NCBI GenBank assembly: GCA_016711125.1
Contig: JADJTQ010000008.1
Span: 62,001 to 126,000, forward strand
From: Saprospiraceae bacterium
GTDB taxonomy: Bacteria; Bacteroidota; Bacteroidia; Chitinophagales; Saprospiraceae
Length of the DNA: 64,000 bases
Reading direction: 5' to 3'
Shown here: positions 47,041 through 57,063 of the stretch, in pieces
Layout: every line of letters starts with the position of its first letter
Numbering within the stretch: the first letter of the stretch is position 1
Notes under the pieces: generated by a model
What the model saw: only the letters and a program-made list of their open reading frames with translations
Databases searched by the model: none
What the model was told of the DNA's origin: nothing
Made by a program: the position numbers and the translations under genes

Positions 47041-48088
47041 ATGTCAAGCAAAATTTTAGAGTATTTAGGCGCTGACGCCACCTCACTTCTTGAGCACCAG
47101 TGTAAAACGGTTTCAAAAGATATTTTACATCTACCCGGGCCTGATTATGTTGAGCGCATTGTAGGGGTATCCGATCGATCACCTGTGGTTATGCGTAATA
47201 TGCAAACCATCTTTAATACGGGTAGACTGGGGGTACCGGCTATCTTTCGATCTTGCCCGTAGACCAGGGCATCGAACATACTGCAGGTGCATCCTTTGCT
47301 CCTAATCCCATTTATTTCGATCCAGCCAATATCGTTCAGTTGGCTATTGAAGGGGCTGCAATGCAGTGGCTTCGACTTTGGGAGTGCTTGGTTCAGTCTC
47401 CAGAAAATACGCCCACAAAATTCCGTTTCTGGTCAAATTAAATCACAATGAATTGATGACCTATCCTAACAAATACGATCAGGTATTATTCGCTAGTGTG
47501 GACCAGGCATTTGATATGGGAGCCCTGGCTGTTGGTGCAACTATTTACTACGGATCGGACGAGAGCACCCGGCAGATCCAGGAAATATCCGAAGCGTTCG
47601 AACACGCACATAGCCTAGGGATGGTCACCGTACTTTGGGCTTATTTGCGCAATAATGCCTTTAAAAGCGATAAGGATTATCATGTGGCAGCCGATCTTAC
47701 CGGCCAGGCAAATCATCTTGCAGCTACGATCCAGGCCGATATTGTCAAGCAGAAACAACCCGAGAATAATGGCGGATTTAACGCGATTAAATTTGCAAAA
47801 ACACATGCCAAGGTCTATAGCGATCTGACTACAGATCACCCGATTGATCTGACACGCTATCAGGTGATGAATTGTTTTATGGGCAGAGCCGGATTGATTA
47901 ATTCAGGGGGAGCATCCGGGAAAGACGATTTTGCCCAAGCAGCTAAAACTGCGGTAATCAACAAACGGGCCGGCGGTATGGGTTTGATCTCTGGAAGAAA
48001 AGCCTTCCAAAGACCAATGGCCGAAGGGGTTAAGATTTTAAATTTAATTCAGGATGTGTACGCTGATACGACCATCACTATCGCGTAG
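47041..48088 (+). CDS. Class I fructose-bisphosphate aldolase (DhnA type), frameshifted
   Basis: Cytoplasmic Schiff-base aldolase that cleaves fructose 1,6-bisphosphate or a related sugar phosphate. Three frames join. From the ATG at 47041 the protein reads [20 protein letters not shown]. With one more G in the run 47229-47233 it continues [20 protein letters not shown]. With one more G in 47352-47355 it continues [20 protein letters not shown]. Then come [13 protein letters not shown] (Schiff-base Lys), [27 protein letters not shown] and [20 protein letters not shown], which forms the phosphate site. Length about 350 is normal for this group. Both lesions are homopolymer shortfalls, so the gene is surely functional in the organism. 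A clear terminator follows. Confidence 0.92.
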
Positions 48089-48109
48089 GATTAAAAACTA
48101 TTGGTATCT

Positions 48110-48139
48110 AAAAGTCCTGGAGCACACCGGGACTTTTTT
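48110..48139. terminator. Rho-independent terminator after the aldolase gene
   Basis: AAAAGTCCTGG and CCGGGACTTTT pair across AGCACA, with one mismatch, and the right arm ends in a T run. It sits 22 bases after the aldolase stop. The A-rich left side means it can also terminate the convergent amidohydrolase gene. Confidence 0.85.
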
Positions 48140-48154
48140 AATGACTAGCACCTT

Positions 48155-49240
48155 TCAAAATCCAAAAACCTTTTTTGCCGTACCATAAAATATCTGGTCC
48201 ACCGCAGATCTTGATAACTTAATTCCCTTGAAACTTCCGTCGATCAAATCGCTTTCAATAGTCTGGTCGCTTACAAAGAAAGTCCAGTCTCGAAGCCAGG
48301 TATCATGAATACTTTTAGCAAGTTCGGTAGGCTCGGCGGTACCGTTATCAACTATGTCGGTCGCATACATGATTCGATTCTGATATTTGACAAAGAAGTC
48401 ATGTACTCGCTGTGGATCTTTCTGGGCTTGATAAAAAACCTGTCCCATTCGCGCCGCCAGATCGATCGTTGCATTCGGGTATTTGTCTAGCCAGGCGGCA
48501 AGGGTGTCTACGTTCCATTCAATACTGGCCATATGTGCGCCAACAAAATTTAGCTCCGGGTGCTTGGCAAGTCGATGGTCACGGGCCGTCATCAGCTGCT
48601 GGTAGGTGGGCAGCTCCGGATGCTGATACATATGATATTGCGGATGTTCTTTGAAATATGATCGATCATTGTTCGTAGTCATTTGATCCAATGGAAGCCA
48701 ACAATTGAATGGCTCACCCTGATGGGCAAATAGGATCTTATTTTGCTGAGCAATGTAGTTAAACACGGAATCAAACCTTGGATCATCCAGCGTCACATTA
48801 TTGTTGTTGGTATCTTTGAGCACCATGCCGATATTTTTCCAGACTTTAATGCCGATGGCGCCCTGGCTAAAACAACTATCCATCCAGGCGATCGAGCGGC
48901 TTGACCAACCTGGTTTATGAAAATCTTCCACGCTAAAAGCTGCGATTGTCCGGAACAGGTCAGGATGAGCTTTTTGTTGCACCTGAGTAAAATTAAACTG
49001 ATTCCGGATACCTTCCCAGGTGCTAGCACCGTCTACCACGATATTGACCAATTGAAAACGATCTTCAATGGCTTGACTTGCAAAAACATCATTGCCATTG
49101 CGGATGTGTATATGAGCATCTGCTTTCGACACTTTGGAGTAGTCAGCGATCGTGTAGAAATCACCATCATCACATCCGTTTAGAATGAAACTAATCAGAA
49201 TAAGGGCTAGAGCAGAGAAAAATTGAGTCAAAATTTTCAT
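48155..49240 (-). CDS. Amidohydrolase_2-family lipoprotein
   Basis: A 361-residue metal-dependent hydrolase or decarboxylase of the amidohydrolase-related (ACMSD-like) family. The start at 49240 gives MKILTQFFSALALILISFIL with lipobox LNGC; the ORF extends 58 codons upstream without a leader. Metal motifs: KADAHIHIRNG (HxH), ILFAHQGEP (His), LNFVGAHMAS (His) and IMYATDIVDNGT (Asp). The insert with the run NNNNV and the loop YFKEHPQYHMYQHPELPTYQ is a familiar feature of Bacteroidota members next to sugar-degradation genes. Cleavage of an exported lactone or acid is possible; reaction unknown. It converges on the aldolase with the shared terminator between. Confidence 0.88.
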   Translation of the reverse strand: MKILTQFFSALALILISFILNGCDDGDFYTIADYSKVSKADAHIHIRNGNDVFASQAIEDRFQLVNIVVDGASTWEGIRNQFNFTQVQQKAHPDLFRTIAAFSVEDFHKPGWSSRSIAWMDSCFSQGAIGIKVWKNIGMVLKDTNNNNVTLDDPRFDSVFNYIAQQNKILFAHQGEPFNCWLPLDQMTTNNDRSYFKEHPQYHMYQHPELPTYQQLMTARDHRLAKHPELNFVGAHMASIEWNVDTLAAWLDKYPNATIDLAARMGQVFYQAQKDPQRVHDFFVKYQNRIMYATDIVDNGTAEPTELAKSIHDTWLRDWTFFVSDQTIESDLIDGSFKGIKLSRSAVDQIFYGTAKKVFGF

Positions 49241-49682
49241 GGAAATATTGATTAATGCCGGAAGATACGGATCGACATGAAGACTTCCAACTAGATCTTC
49301 CTTTTCGGGCAAGCCCATCAAGATCATGTGAAAGGGAAATCGAATCAATATTGATCGTAAAGCATTTGTTTCGTCAGGGAAGTTGAGGAAATTCCTGCTT
49401 TGATCTTGCTTCATCAGCGATCACTGCCTTTAGTAGCATGCGCCTTTTAAAATAGAGACAAGTACCCTGTTGATACAGAAAGTTTGCTTTTTAATTGTAA
49501 ATTGAAGGTGTGAAAAAAAAAGCATTCTTATACAACGGATCACGGGCTTTCACGGAGGATTCTTCTTCCTTAGGCAAAGTCTGGGAGTCTCTTTTTTCAT
49601 CGGAAAAATGCACGCCAGTTTACTGCCGCACCATAGTGTCCCAAAGAGTACCTGGCACATCAGAGAGTAAAGTCACCGGTTT
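49241..49682. other. Intergenic, no gene recognised
   Basis: About 440 bases upstream of the amidohydrolase. Beyond the apparent ORF extension there is no convincing coding or structured sequence. It leads into a short fragment that resembles the end of a formylglycine-generating enzyme. Confidence 0.4.
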
Positions 49683-49838
49683 ATGAAAGATGATATTGAA
49701 AAACCTATCTGCCCGGGCGGTAACTATTTTGATGTTCCTGGAAATGCCCGGCGTGCGGTGCAACTGGGATTGCAGAGCACCAGCCATTCTGATTCCCACC
49801 CCAGGTTTCGGATTTGCCTTGGCGTTCCAAATAAATAA
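49683..49838 (+). CDS. 51-residue orphan resembling the C-terminus of a formylglycine-generating enzyme-like protein
   Basis: A complete short frame reading MKDDIEKPICPGGNYFDVPG, then NARRAVQLGLQSTSHSDSHP and RFRICLGVPNK. The pattern RGGSF...RSAAR...xxxxGFRxCL is the end of sulfatase-modifying-factor proteins; here it appears as PGGNYFDVPGNARRAV...RFRICL. The main domain is missing upstream, where only stops are found. Likely a gene remnant. The match is weak and by eye. Confidence 0.3.
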   Translation: MKDDIEKPICPGGNYFDVPGNARRAVQLGLQSTSHSDSHPRFRICLGVPNK

Positions 49839-49915
49839 TTATACTTGGTGAATACGTACGTGTATAAATATTCACTTTTATTACTTACGAATTTTTGTAG
49901 AAGAAACAGTATTTG

Positions 49916-50941
49916 ATGGACAATATGAAGCGAAGGACATTTGTAAAACATTCCCTCTCGGGTCTTGGCGCAGCCTACGCCACGCCACAAACTTATTTGC
50001 ATGGTTTCTTTTCCAATAGGGAATTGCAATTAGGCATTGTTGGTCTTTCTGTACATAGTGCCGCCTTTTCAGAACTATTAAATGACAATAATAAGGACAA
50101 GGATCTGCAGGGTTGCCGCATCACAAAGCTTTATCATCCGAAAGGTAATCCTGATGTAGATTTTACCTCCGATCAACTAAAGGAATACCAGGACAGCATA
50201 GTTAAATCAGGAGTACAAATGGTTTCATCTATGGATGAATTGATCGGGTCAGTAGATGGAGTTCTAATTGAAACAAATGATGGCAGACCTCATATGGAGC
50301 AGGTGAAGCCCGTTCTGAAATCTGGTAAACCCGTCTTTGTAGATAAACCGGTTGCTGAATCCCTGAAGGGTGTGGTTGCAATCTTTGAAGAAGCTGAGAG
50401 ACTGAAGGTTCCCATTTTTTCTTCGTCCTCGTTGCGTTATATCACTACAGCTCAAAGAATTAATCAGAATCGGGATGGAATTAAGATATTAGGTGCCGAT
50501 ATCTTTAGTCCGGCTCCCCTGGAGAAAAGCCATACGGATCTTTTTTGGTATGGGATTCATGGAGTGGAGCTCCTTTATACCATCATGGGAACCGGATGCA
50601 AAGAAGTGATGCAAGTGAAACATTCTGAAGGCGAAGATGTAATTGTGGGTTATTGGGATGATAATCGAATCGGAGTTTTGAGAGGTATCAGAAATGGCAA
50701 ACGGGACTATGGTGGTACTGCATTTGCAGAAAAGGAAATTATCGCTGTAGGCAGTTTTGAAGGGTATCGACCCCTCGTAGTAAAAATCGTCGAATTTTTT
50801 CTAAGCAATCTACCTCCTGTAGCAAGTGCTGAAACTATCGAGATTTATGCATTTATGGAAGCAGCTATGAAAAGTGCTGGCAGTGCCGGCAAAAAAGTCC
50901 AGCTAGCTACAATGATGAAAAAGGTGAATCATAAATATTAA
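49916..50941 (+). CDS. Gfo/Idh/MocA-family oxidoreductase, short exported form
   Basis: An oxidoreductase of about 341 residues. The leader MKRRTFVKHSLSGLGAAYAT is twin-arginine-like; ATG at 49916 or 49925 are both possible. The Rossmann core is atypical: LQLGIVGLSVHSAAFSELL, and later LIETNDGRPHMEQVKPVLKSGKPVFVDKPVAES, where DKP replaces the EKP motif. The C-terminal part has LFWYGIHGVELLYTIMGTGCKEVMQV with the conserved His. The protein is shorter than typical members because the beta-sheet domain is reduced. It is followed after 254 bases by another member of the family on the same strand. Probably works on a secreted or periplasmic sugar derivative; inference only. Confidence 0.87.
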   Translation: MDNMKRRTFVKHSLSGLGAAYATPQTYLHGFFSNRELQLGIVGLSVHSAAFSELLNDNNKDKDLQGCRITKLYHPKGNPDVDFTSDQLKEYQDSIVKSGVQMVSSMDELIGSVDGVLIETNDGRPHMEQVKPVLKSGKPVFVDKPVAESLKGVVAIFEEAERLKVPIFSSSSLRYITTAQRINQNRDGIKILGADIFSPAPLEKSHTDLFWYGIHGVELLYTIMGTGCKEVMQVKHSEGEDVIVGYWDDNRIGVLRGIRNGKRDYGGTAFAEKEIIAVGSFEGYRPLVVKIVEFFLSNLPPVASAETIEIYAFMEAAMKSAGSAGKKVQLATMMKKVNHKY

Positions 50942-51195
50942 TTATAGAACTCTATTTATCTTTATGAAGCAGAGAATACGTTCGAGCATGTATTTTTTTT
51001 ACGATTAAACGCTCAATTTCGCTTCCCTTCTATGGCGCCATGAATTGATCAGCCTGGACGTTGTCTGCTTGCCAGCTCAGAAATGGTTAATGGTGGAGCT
51101 ATCGATCTATGGGATGGAAAATAGAAGAGAGACGATATGGAATATTTAGAATTTTTTTCGAAGCATAAAACAACTAAAATTTAAAATCGCGATTT

Positions 51196-52216
51196 ATGAA
51201 GAAATTAAATGTGGGTATCATAGGATACGGCTGGGTAGCGACCGCACATATTGCTGCTATCAATGCAGGTGAGTATGCACGGGTCACAGCAATCTATTCT
51301 TCCAGAATACATGACGACAAGGAACTAAGCAACCAATGGGGATCAGATATAAAATCCTATACAGATCTAAAGCAAATGTTGTCTGACAAAACCATTGATG
51401 CAGTATCAATTTGCAGCTTTAGCAACCAACATGCCGAACATGCCATGGCAGCGGCTCAAGCTGGCAAGCATAATTTTGGAAAAACCAATGGCTCTGTCCT
51501 GGGAAGATTGTTTGTCTATAAATAAAGCGGTGACTGATAACAAGGTAAATTTTTGTATTTGTTTTGAATGCCGGTGGTCAAACCAATTTCTATCTACCAA
51601 GAGATTAATTGACGAGGGGATGCTTGGCGATCTTCATTATGGTGAGGTGGATTATCTGCACGGTATTGGGCCATGGTACGGCCAATTTGAGTGGAATGCT
51701 AAGAAAGGTGGTGGAGGAAGTTCGTTGCTGACGGCAGGTTGTCATGCTTTGGATGCACTTCTACTCTTTATGGGTAGTGATGTTCGGGAAGTTACCAGCT
51801 ATGATACAAAGTCGGCCAGTAAGATTTTTGCACCGTATGAATATAATACTACGAGTGTAACCATTTTGAAATTTGAGAGTGGGAAAATAGGAAAATGTGC
51901 TACCAGTGTCGATTGCCTTCAACCTTATTATTTTCACACCCATCTTTTTGGAAGTGAAGGAAGTTTATTGGATAATAAATTCCATTCAGAGAAATTAAAA
52001 TCAGACAAATCAAGATGGAGTGAATTATCTATGAAAATGTTGGATTCCGGTGATGTAGCTGATCACCCCTATCAATTGCAATTCGATACATTTTTTAAAT
52101 CGATTCTCGAGAACACTAGCATGCCATTGACAGGTTTGAAGGAAGCAATGAAAACGCACGAAATCATTTTTGCAGCAGATAAATCTGCGGCAACCGGTAC
52201 CAGCGTAAAGTTGTAA
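51196..52216 (+). CDS. Gfo/Idh/MocA-family oxidoreductase, cytoplasmic, frameshifted
   Basis: Third family member, about 340 residues, without a leader. The NAD site is LNVGIIGYGWVATAHIAAIN. The acidic end of the second strand and the middle helix KQMLSDKTIDAVSICSFSNQHAEHAM are normal. Near 51470 one base is missing: the given frame reads AGKHNFGKTNG, and the corrected frame AGKHIILEKPMALSWED, restoring the EKP motif. The C-terminal domain has KGGGGSSLLTAGCHALDALLLFMGSDV with the catalytic His/Asp pair. The gene lies between the exported oxidoreductase and the cytochrome-propeller protein, on the same strand as both, and may form a catabolic transcript with them. Confidence 0.9.
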
Positions 52217-52328
52217 AAGGTAGATGGACCAAATATAGGGAATAAGACAGCAACTCGCTACTATGGTTGCTAGTACAATAACCAAAATAACCTACTGAAT
52301 CTGAATGCACAAAACACCAAACGATAAA

Positions 52329-55308
52329 ATGAAATACATAAAGGAGTTAATCATTGACTCAGCACACCTGGATTTACTCTGTCTGGCATTTTGCCTTGTG
52401 TATTTAAGTAGTTGTGTGCAAGATCGACAATTTGAATTTCATAAAGGTGATCGAGTTGCTATTGTTGGAAATAGTTTGGCTGAACGTCTTCAGCACGATG
52501 GCTGGCTAGAGACGTATTTACAAGCAGCATTTCCTGACGACAGTTTAATATTTAGAAATCTGGGTTACTCAGGAGATCAGGTCCATTATCGCCCCCGGGC
52601 TCATGTGGGCTTTGGTGATAGTGACAAACATCTGACCGACATGAAAGCAAATGTCATATTTTCATTTTTTGGTTACAATGAATCATATGAAGACAAACCG
52701 GAAGATTTCAGGAAGCAACTCGTTGCCTGGATCGATCATCTTCAATCAACAATGTATGATTCAATCAATGTACCACGTCTTGTTTTATTCTCACCGATAG
52801 CACATGAGGATTTAAATAGTGACAATTTACCCAATGGGGTTGAAAACAATGCACGACTGGCTAAGTATGCGAGAGTCATGGCAGAAGTTGCAGATGAAAA
52901 GCAGGTGGCATTTGTAGATTTATTTGAATTCTCAAAGGCGAAGTATCAGGACATAGAAGCTCCTTTAACTATCAATGGAATTCACCTAAACGAGCTGGGC
53001 AACAAATTATTAGCTCAATATTTTACGGAGTCCTTTTTAGGAGCTGATGTCGGGTTAGCTGATGTGGAATTAGATTCATTACGCAATGCAGTGAAAGACA
53101 AGAACTGGCACTGGTTCTATCGCTATAGAACTCCAAGTGGTAATGATGTTTGGGGAATTCGTTCGTCCCAGGATGGTAATTATGAGACGCTCCAGCAAGA
53201 ATTAAGAATGTTGGATGTAATGACAAAAAATCGTGATAAACGAATTTGGGCCCGGGCTCATGGTGAAGATTTGGAAGTGGATGACAGTAATGTGCCTGAA
53301 CCCCTGATTGTTGGTACTCACATTACTCGCGATGTGATATATATCGATCCGAATGCCGCAATTGATCGAATGTCGGTTCCCCAAGAGCTTAAAGTGAATC
53401 TTTACGCATCGGAAATTGAATTTCCGGAAATTGTCAACCCGGTAGCTCTACGCGTCGATGCCAAAGGTCAAATCTGGGTCGCGTCGTGGGGTACCTACCC
53501 GAAGTGGCAACCCAAAACGCCAATGAATGACCGATTAGTCTTCCTATCTGATGATGATGGAGATGGAAGAGCAGATAAGGTTACTACTTTTGCCTATGTT
53601 CGTCATCCCACCGGATTTGAGTTTTGGAATGATGGAGTTATTGTGGTCTCTGCCCCTGATATACTTTATCTCAAAGATACGACCGGAGACGGCGTCGCGG
53701 ATTTGCAAGTACGCATGTTTGGTGGGATAGGATCTGACGATACGCATCATACCGCCAATAATCTGATTTATGGTCCGGATGGGAATATTTATTATCAGCG
53801 AGGAATTTTTATTTTGGAAAATATTGAAACCCCCTGGCGGCGAAGTGAAGAATCAGGCTCACCGGGTTTGTATCGATTTAATCCACGCACCTTTGATTTT
53901 TCTTATGTCGTAGAAAATACACCCAACGCTCATGGAATTAGCTTTGACCGATGGGGTAATCTTTTCATTACGGATGGAACCAGTGGTAGAACCTTTCATG
54001 TCTACAACAAAAGAACGGTGACTTCCGTCAAAGATGTCAATGAATTTGATAAGAGGCCTCTATTTAAACAAACGGTCAGGCCGGTCACCTCTAATCAAAT
54101 TTTATCCAGCACCCATTTTCCGGAGGAATATCAGAATAATTTTCTGATTTATAATGTGATTGGTTTTCAGGGCATCAAACGTTACCGGCTTGATTATAAG
54201 GAAGATGGCATTATTGAAGGAGTTGAGATCGGAGATCTTTTGTTCACCGGCGACGACCCAAACTTCGATCCTAGTTCTGAAGCTACACCACGCAAAATTC
54301 CTGCGGATTATCGCGGAGATCCCAATTTTCGACCAACAGTCGGTGTAGTCGGTGCAGATGGCGCACTATATTTCGGTGATTGGCAGAACGCAGTGATCAC
54401 CCATTCACCGTATAATTTACGGGATATAAATCGTGATCAGGCACATGGCCGAATTTATCGCATTGCAGCGAAAAATAGACCACTTTTGGACCCTGTGATG
54501 ATTGCCGGACAATCAGTTGAAACCCTTTTGGAGCTTTTTAAAAATCCAAACGACGAAATTCGACATCGGGTCAGAATCGAATTAAGTGGAAGAGCTACGG
54601 ATGAAGTTCTCCAAAAAGCGATGACCTGGGTAAATAAATTAGATCCCAATAAAAAGGAGAATGCTCTTCCAATGCTCGAAATCCTTTGGTTGCATCAACA
54701 GCATAATGTAGTCAATCGCGATCTTTTGGTAAAAGTGCTTAAATGCCCAGAGGAAAAGGCCAGAATTGCAGCCCAAACGGTTGCCTGGTTTTGGAGTGAT
54801 CGCAATACACACAAAAGGGGAGAGATCGATTCAACCGTTTCCGGTATGCAATTCCGTACTTTCTATGAGAGTTTTTGGAACCAACCCGATACCGCAACGA
54901 GAGTTCCAAAAGAAACACTCATATCTGGCACCGTTGACAAATCAGATAAATCCATCGCACCCAGTCAACGTATTGTACTCGACAACAAAGGAATTGGGCC
55001 AGTCAAAGAATTAAAGCTCCCGATAAAGTTGACTTGACGTTGGCCCTGAAGGGCAAGGAAAGTTTTGACAAAAATGTATTTCTTGTCATATCGTTGACAA
55101 AAAGTTAGTGGGCCCACCTCTTAAAGGTATTATGGAAAGGCGCACTCCTGAGTGGATTGTCAATATGATCATAAATCCTACTGAAATGCTTTCCAAAGAT
55201 CCCCTTGCCAAAGAGCTACTGGAAGAATTTCAGGGAATACCGATGATCAATGAAAATATTCCGGAGGAAGAAGCCCGTTCGCTGCTCGAGTATTTTAGGA
55301 CTTTATAG
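52329..55308 (+). CDS. Large lipoprotein: SGNH domain, six-bladed propeller (PVC-type), HEAT-like region and C-terminal cytochrome c
   Basis: About 990 residues after correction. The leader ends in lipobox LSSC. Domain 1 (about 30-260) is an SGNH hydrolase: [12 protein letters not shown] (block I), NLGYSGDQ (block II), FFGYNES (block III) and [10 protein letters not shown] (block V His). Domain 2 (about 340-710) is a propeller of the PVC-type heme-binding/sorbosone-dehydrogenase-like group: [67 protein letters not shown] and [21 protein letters not shown]-like helices follow. Two one-base losses near 55020 and 55070 hide the end: with them cured it reads [20 protein letters not shown], a CxxCH heme site. 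Such proteins are typical of PVC bacteria and some Bacteroidota. An extracytoplasmic oxidation of a sugar is likely; substrate unknown. Confidence 0.85.
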
Positions 55309-55525
55309 TCTTGAATTTTTTAATGGGTAAAGGCACCAGATTTCACTTTCACGGATTTACCTTTTTAATTGATACGGGGTGATTCTGCAATAGCAGGTAT
55401 TCGGTTAAATGAAATATAGATACAAGATATAGGAGCAATAAAAACGAAGACCCTAAGTCTCTCGACATCCAGGAAGGTATAGATAGAAAAGGAAATTTAA
55501 TACGGGCACTTCGCTCTTTGCATTT

Positions 55526-55895
55526 TTCCAGTAATGAAGGGTTATCAAGCCGGAGGTATAGAACCTCATCGACGTGGTGCAAGAAATTCAGTTTTTGGGC
55601 TTAGGGATCCAATTTTCCAATTTTCCATTCTTCGATTTTTCCAATAATGAAGGGTTATCAAGCCGCAGGTATAGAACCTGCTGTTGTTAGTTAGAGCCGC
55701 AGGTACAGAACCTGCTCCACCGCATAAGAAAACAAGACTTCGGCTCAGGAATGCTTTCAGGCACTGATCCAACGATTCAGCTTTCCTGATAATATTTTCA
55801 TTTGATCAAGCTGCAGGTATAGAACCTGCTGTACTTGCATAAGAAAACAAATCTTCGGTCAGCAATCCTTTTAGGCATACTGATCCATCGTTTCA
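55526..55895. repeat. Composite repeat with four GCAGGT/ACCTGC hairpins
   Basis: Hairpins with stem (GC)AGGT, a 5-base loop and ACCT(GC) lie at 55553-55567, 55665-55681, 55699-55715 and 55813-55829. Two longer blocks are also duplicated. TAATGAAGGGTTATCAAGCC precedes the first and second hairpins, and CATAAGAAAACAA with a shared tail TTTNAGGCA...CTGATCCA follows the third and fourth. The loop reads ATAGA or ACAGA. It fills the space between two co-oriented genes and has no open frame with meaning. Confidence 0.8.
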
Positions 55896-55971
55896 TTTTA
55901 AGATTTGTCTCTTATTCTTAAACATTCTGTCCTTCCCTGACATTTAGTTCCTACGAAAATCAATATAAATC

Positions 55972-56915
55972 ATGACCCAGAAAAAAATCATAACCGTATT
56001 TGGTGCCACCGGTGCCCAAGGAGGCGGACTTGTCCGAGCCATTCTTAATGATCCCAATAGCGAATTTGCTGTCCGAGCTGTCACGAGAGATCCTAAGTCG
56101 GATAAAGCAAAGGCACTTGCTGAAATGGGTGCCGAGGTAGTTGCTGCAGATATCGATGATCCCGAAAGTTTAAATCGGGTTTTAAAGGGAGCTTATGGGG
56201 CTTATTTTGTGACTTTTTTCTGGGATCATTTTTCGCCAGAAAAAGAGAAAGAGGAAGTAAAAATGATGGCTGCTGCCGCTAAAGAGGTGGGATTGAAACA
56301 TGCCATCTGGTCGACCCTTGAGGATGTGAGAAAATATATTCCTCTTGAAGATGATCGCATGCCAACGCTACAGGAAAAATACAAAGTGCCTCATTTTGAT
56401 GGTAAGGGCGAAGCAGATCAATATTTCGATGGAGTGCCCACCACTTTTCTGTTGGCTTCTTATTATTGGGAAAATTTGATCTATTTTGGTATGGGACCCA
56501 AGAAAAGCGAGGATGGCAAGTATTCGATCACTTTTCCGATGGGTGATAAAAAATGGCGGGCATCGCTGCAGACGATATCGGTAAGTGTGCTTACGGAATT
56601 TTTAAAAAAGGCGATTCAATGATTGGTCAAAGAATTGGGATCGCTGGTGATCAGCTCACTTGCGGAGAGATGGCGACTGCTCTGTCTAAAGCGCTGGGTA
56701 AGGAGGTGCTTTACCATGAAGTGACTCCTGCTGTCTACCGGAGTTTTGGATTTCCTGGGGCTGATGACATTGGTAATATGTTTCAGTTTTACAGAGACTT
56801 TAACCACGTCTGCAATGAAATTCGAGATATTAAAAAATCCAAAGAAATAAACCCGGAGCTGCAATCTTTTGATCAATGGTTGGTTAATAATGCTTCCAGG
56901 ATCCCTCTGGATTGA
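55972..56915 (+). CDS. NmrA/NAD(P)-binding family protein, frameshifted
   Basis: An atypical short-chain dehydrogenase-like NAD(P)-binding protein of about 310 residues, related to NmrA and HSCARG sensors. The nucleotide loop is TVFGATGAQGGGLVRAIL, followed by FAVRAVTRDPKSDKAKALAE and EVVAADIDDPESLNRVL, the NADP-preferring RDP element. KHAIWSTLEDVRKY and GVPTTFLLASYYWENLI are typical of the HSCARG branch. The frame breaks at the A run 56548-56553. Adding one A joins GDKK to MAGIAADDIGKCAYGIFKKG, and the C-terminal part GQRIGIAGDQLTCGEMATAL completes the family. Possibly a redox sensor or quinone/azo reductase-like enzyme; stands alone. Confidence 0.9.
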
Positions 56916-57063
56916 ACTTCTTAGTCACATATATTAGAGCATGTTTTTGACCGCATTTGCTGAGTGACACCATTGTTTTTAATTTCTATTCCAGACTGAC
57001 CAAAGATCAGACTCTAAAGTATCGTAGTACTGTTTCATAAATTCGATAGAACTTATGGCAAAA

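Noticed and set aside
55526..55895. CRISPR-like array
   Set aside because: Repeats are hairpins with irregular spacing and duplicated longer blocks; there are no equal spacers and no cas genes.
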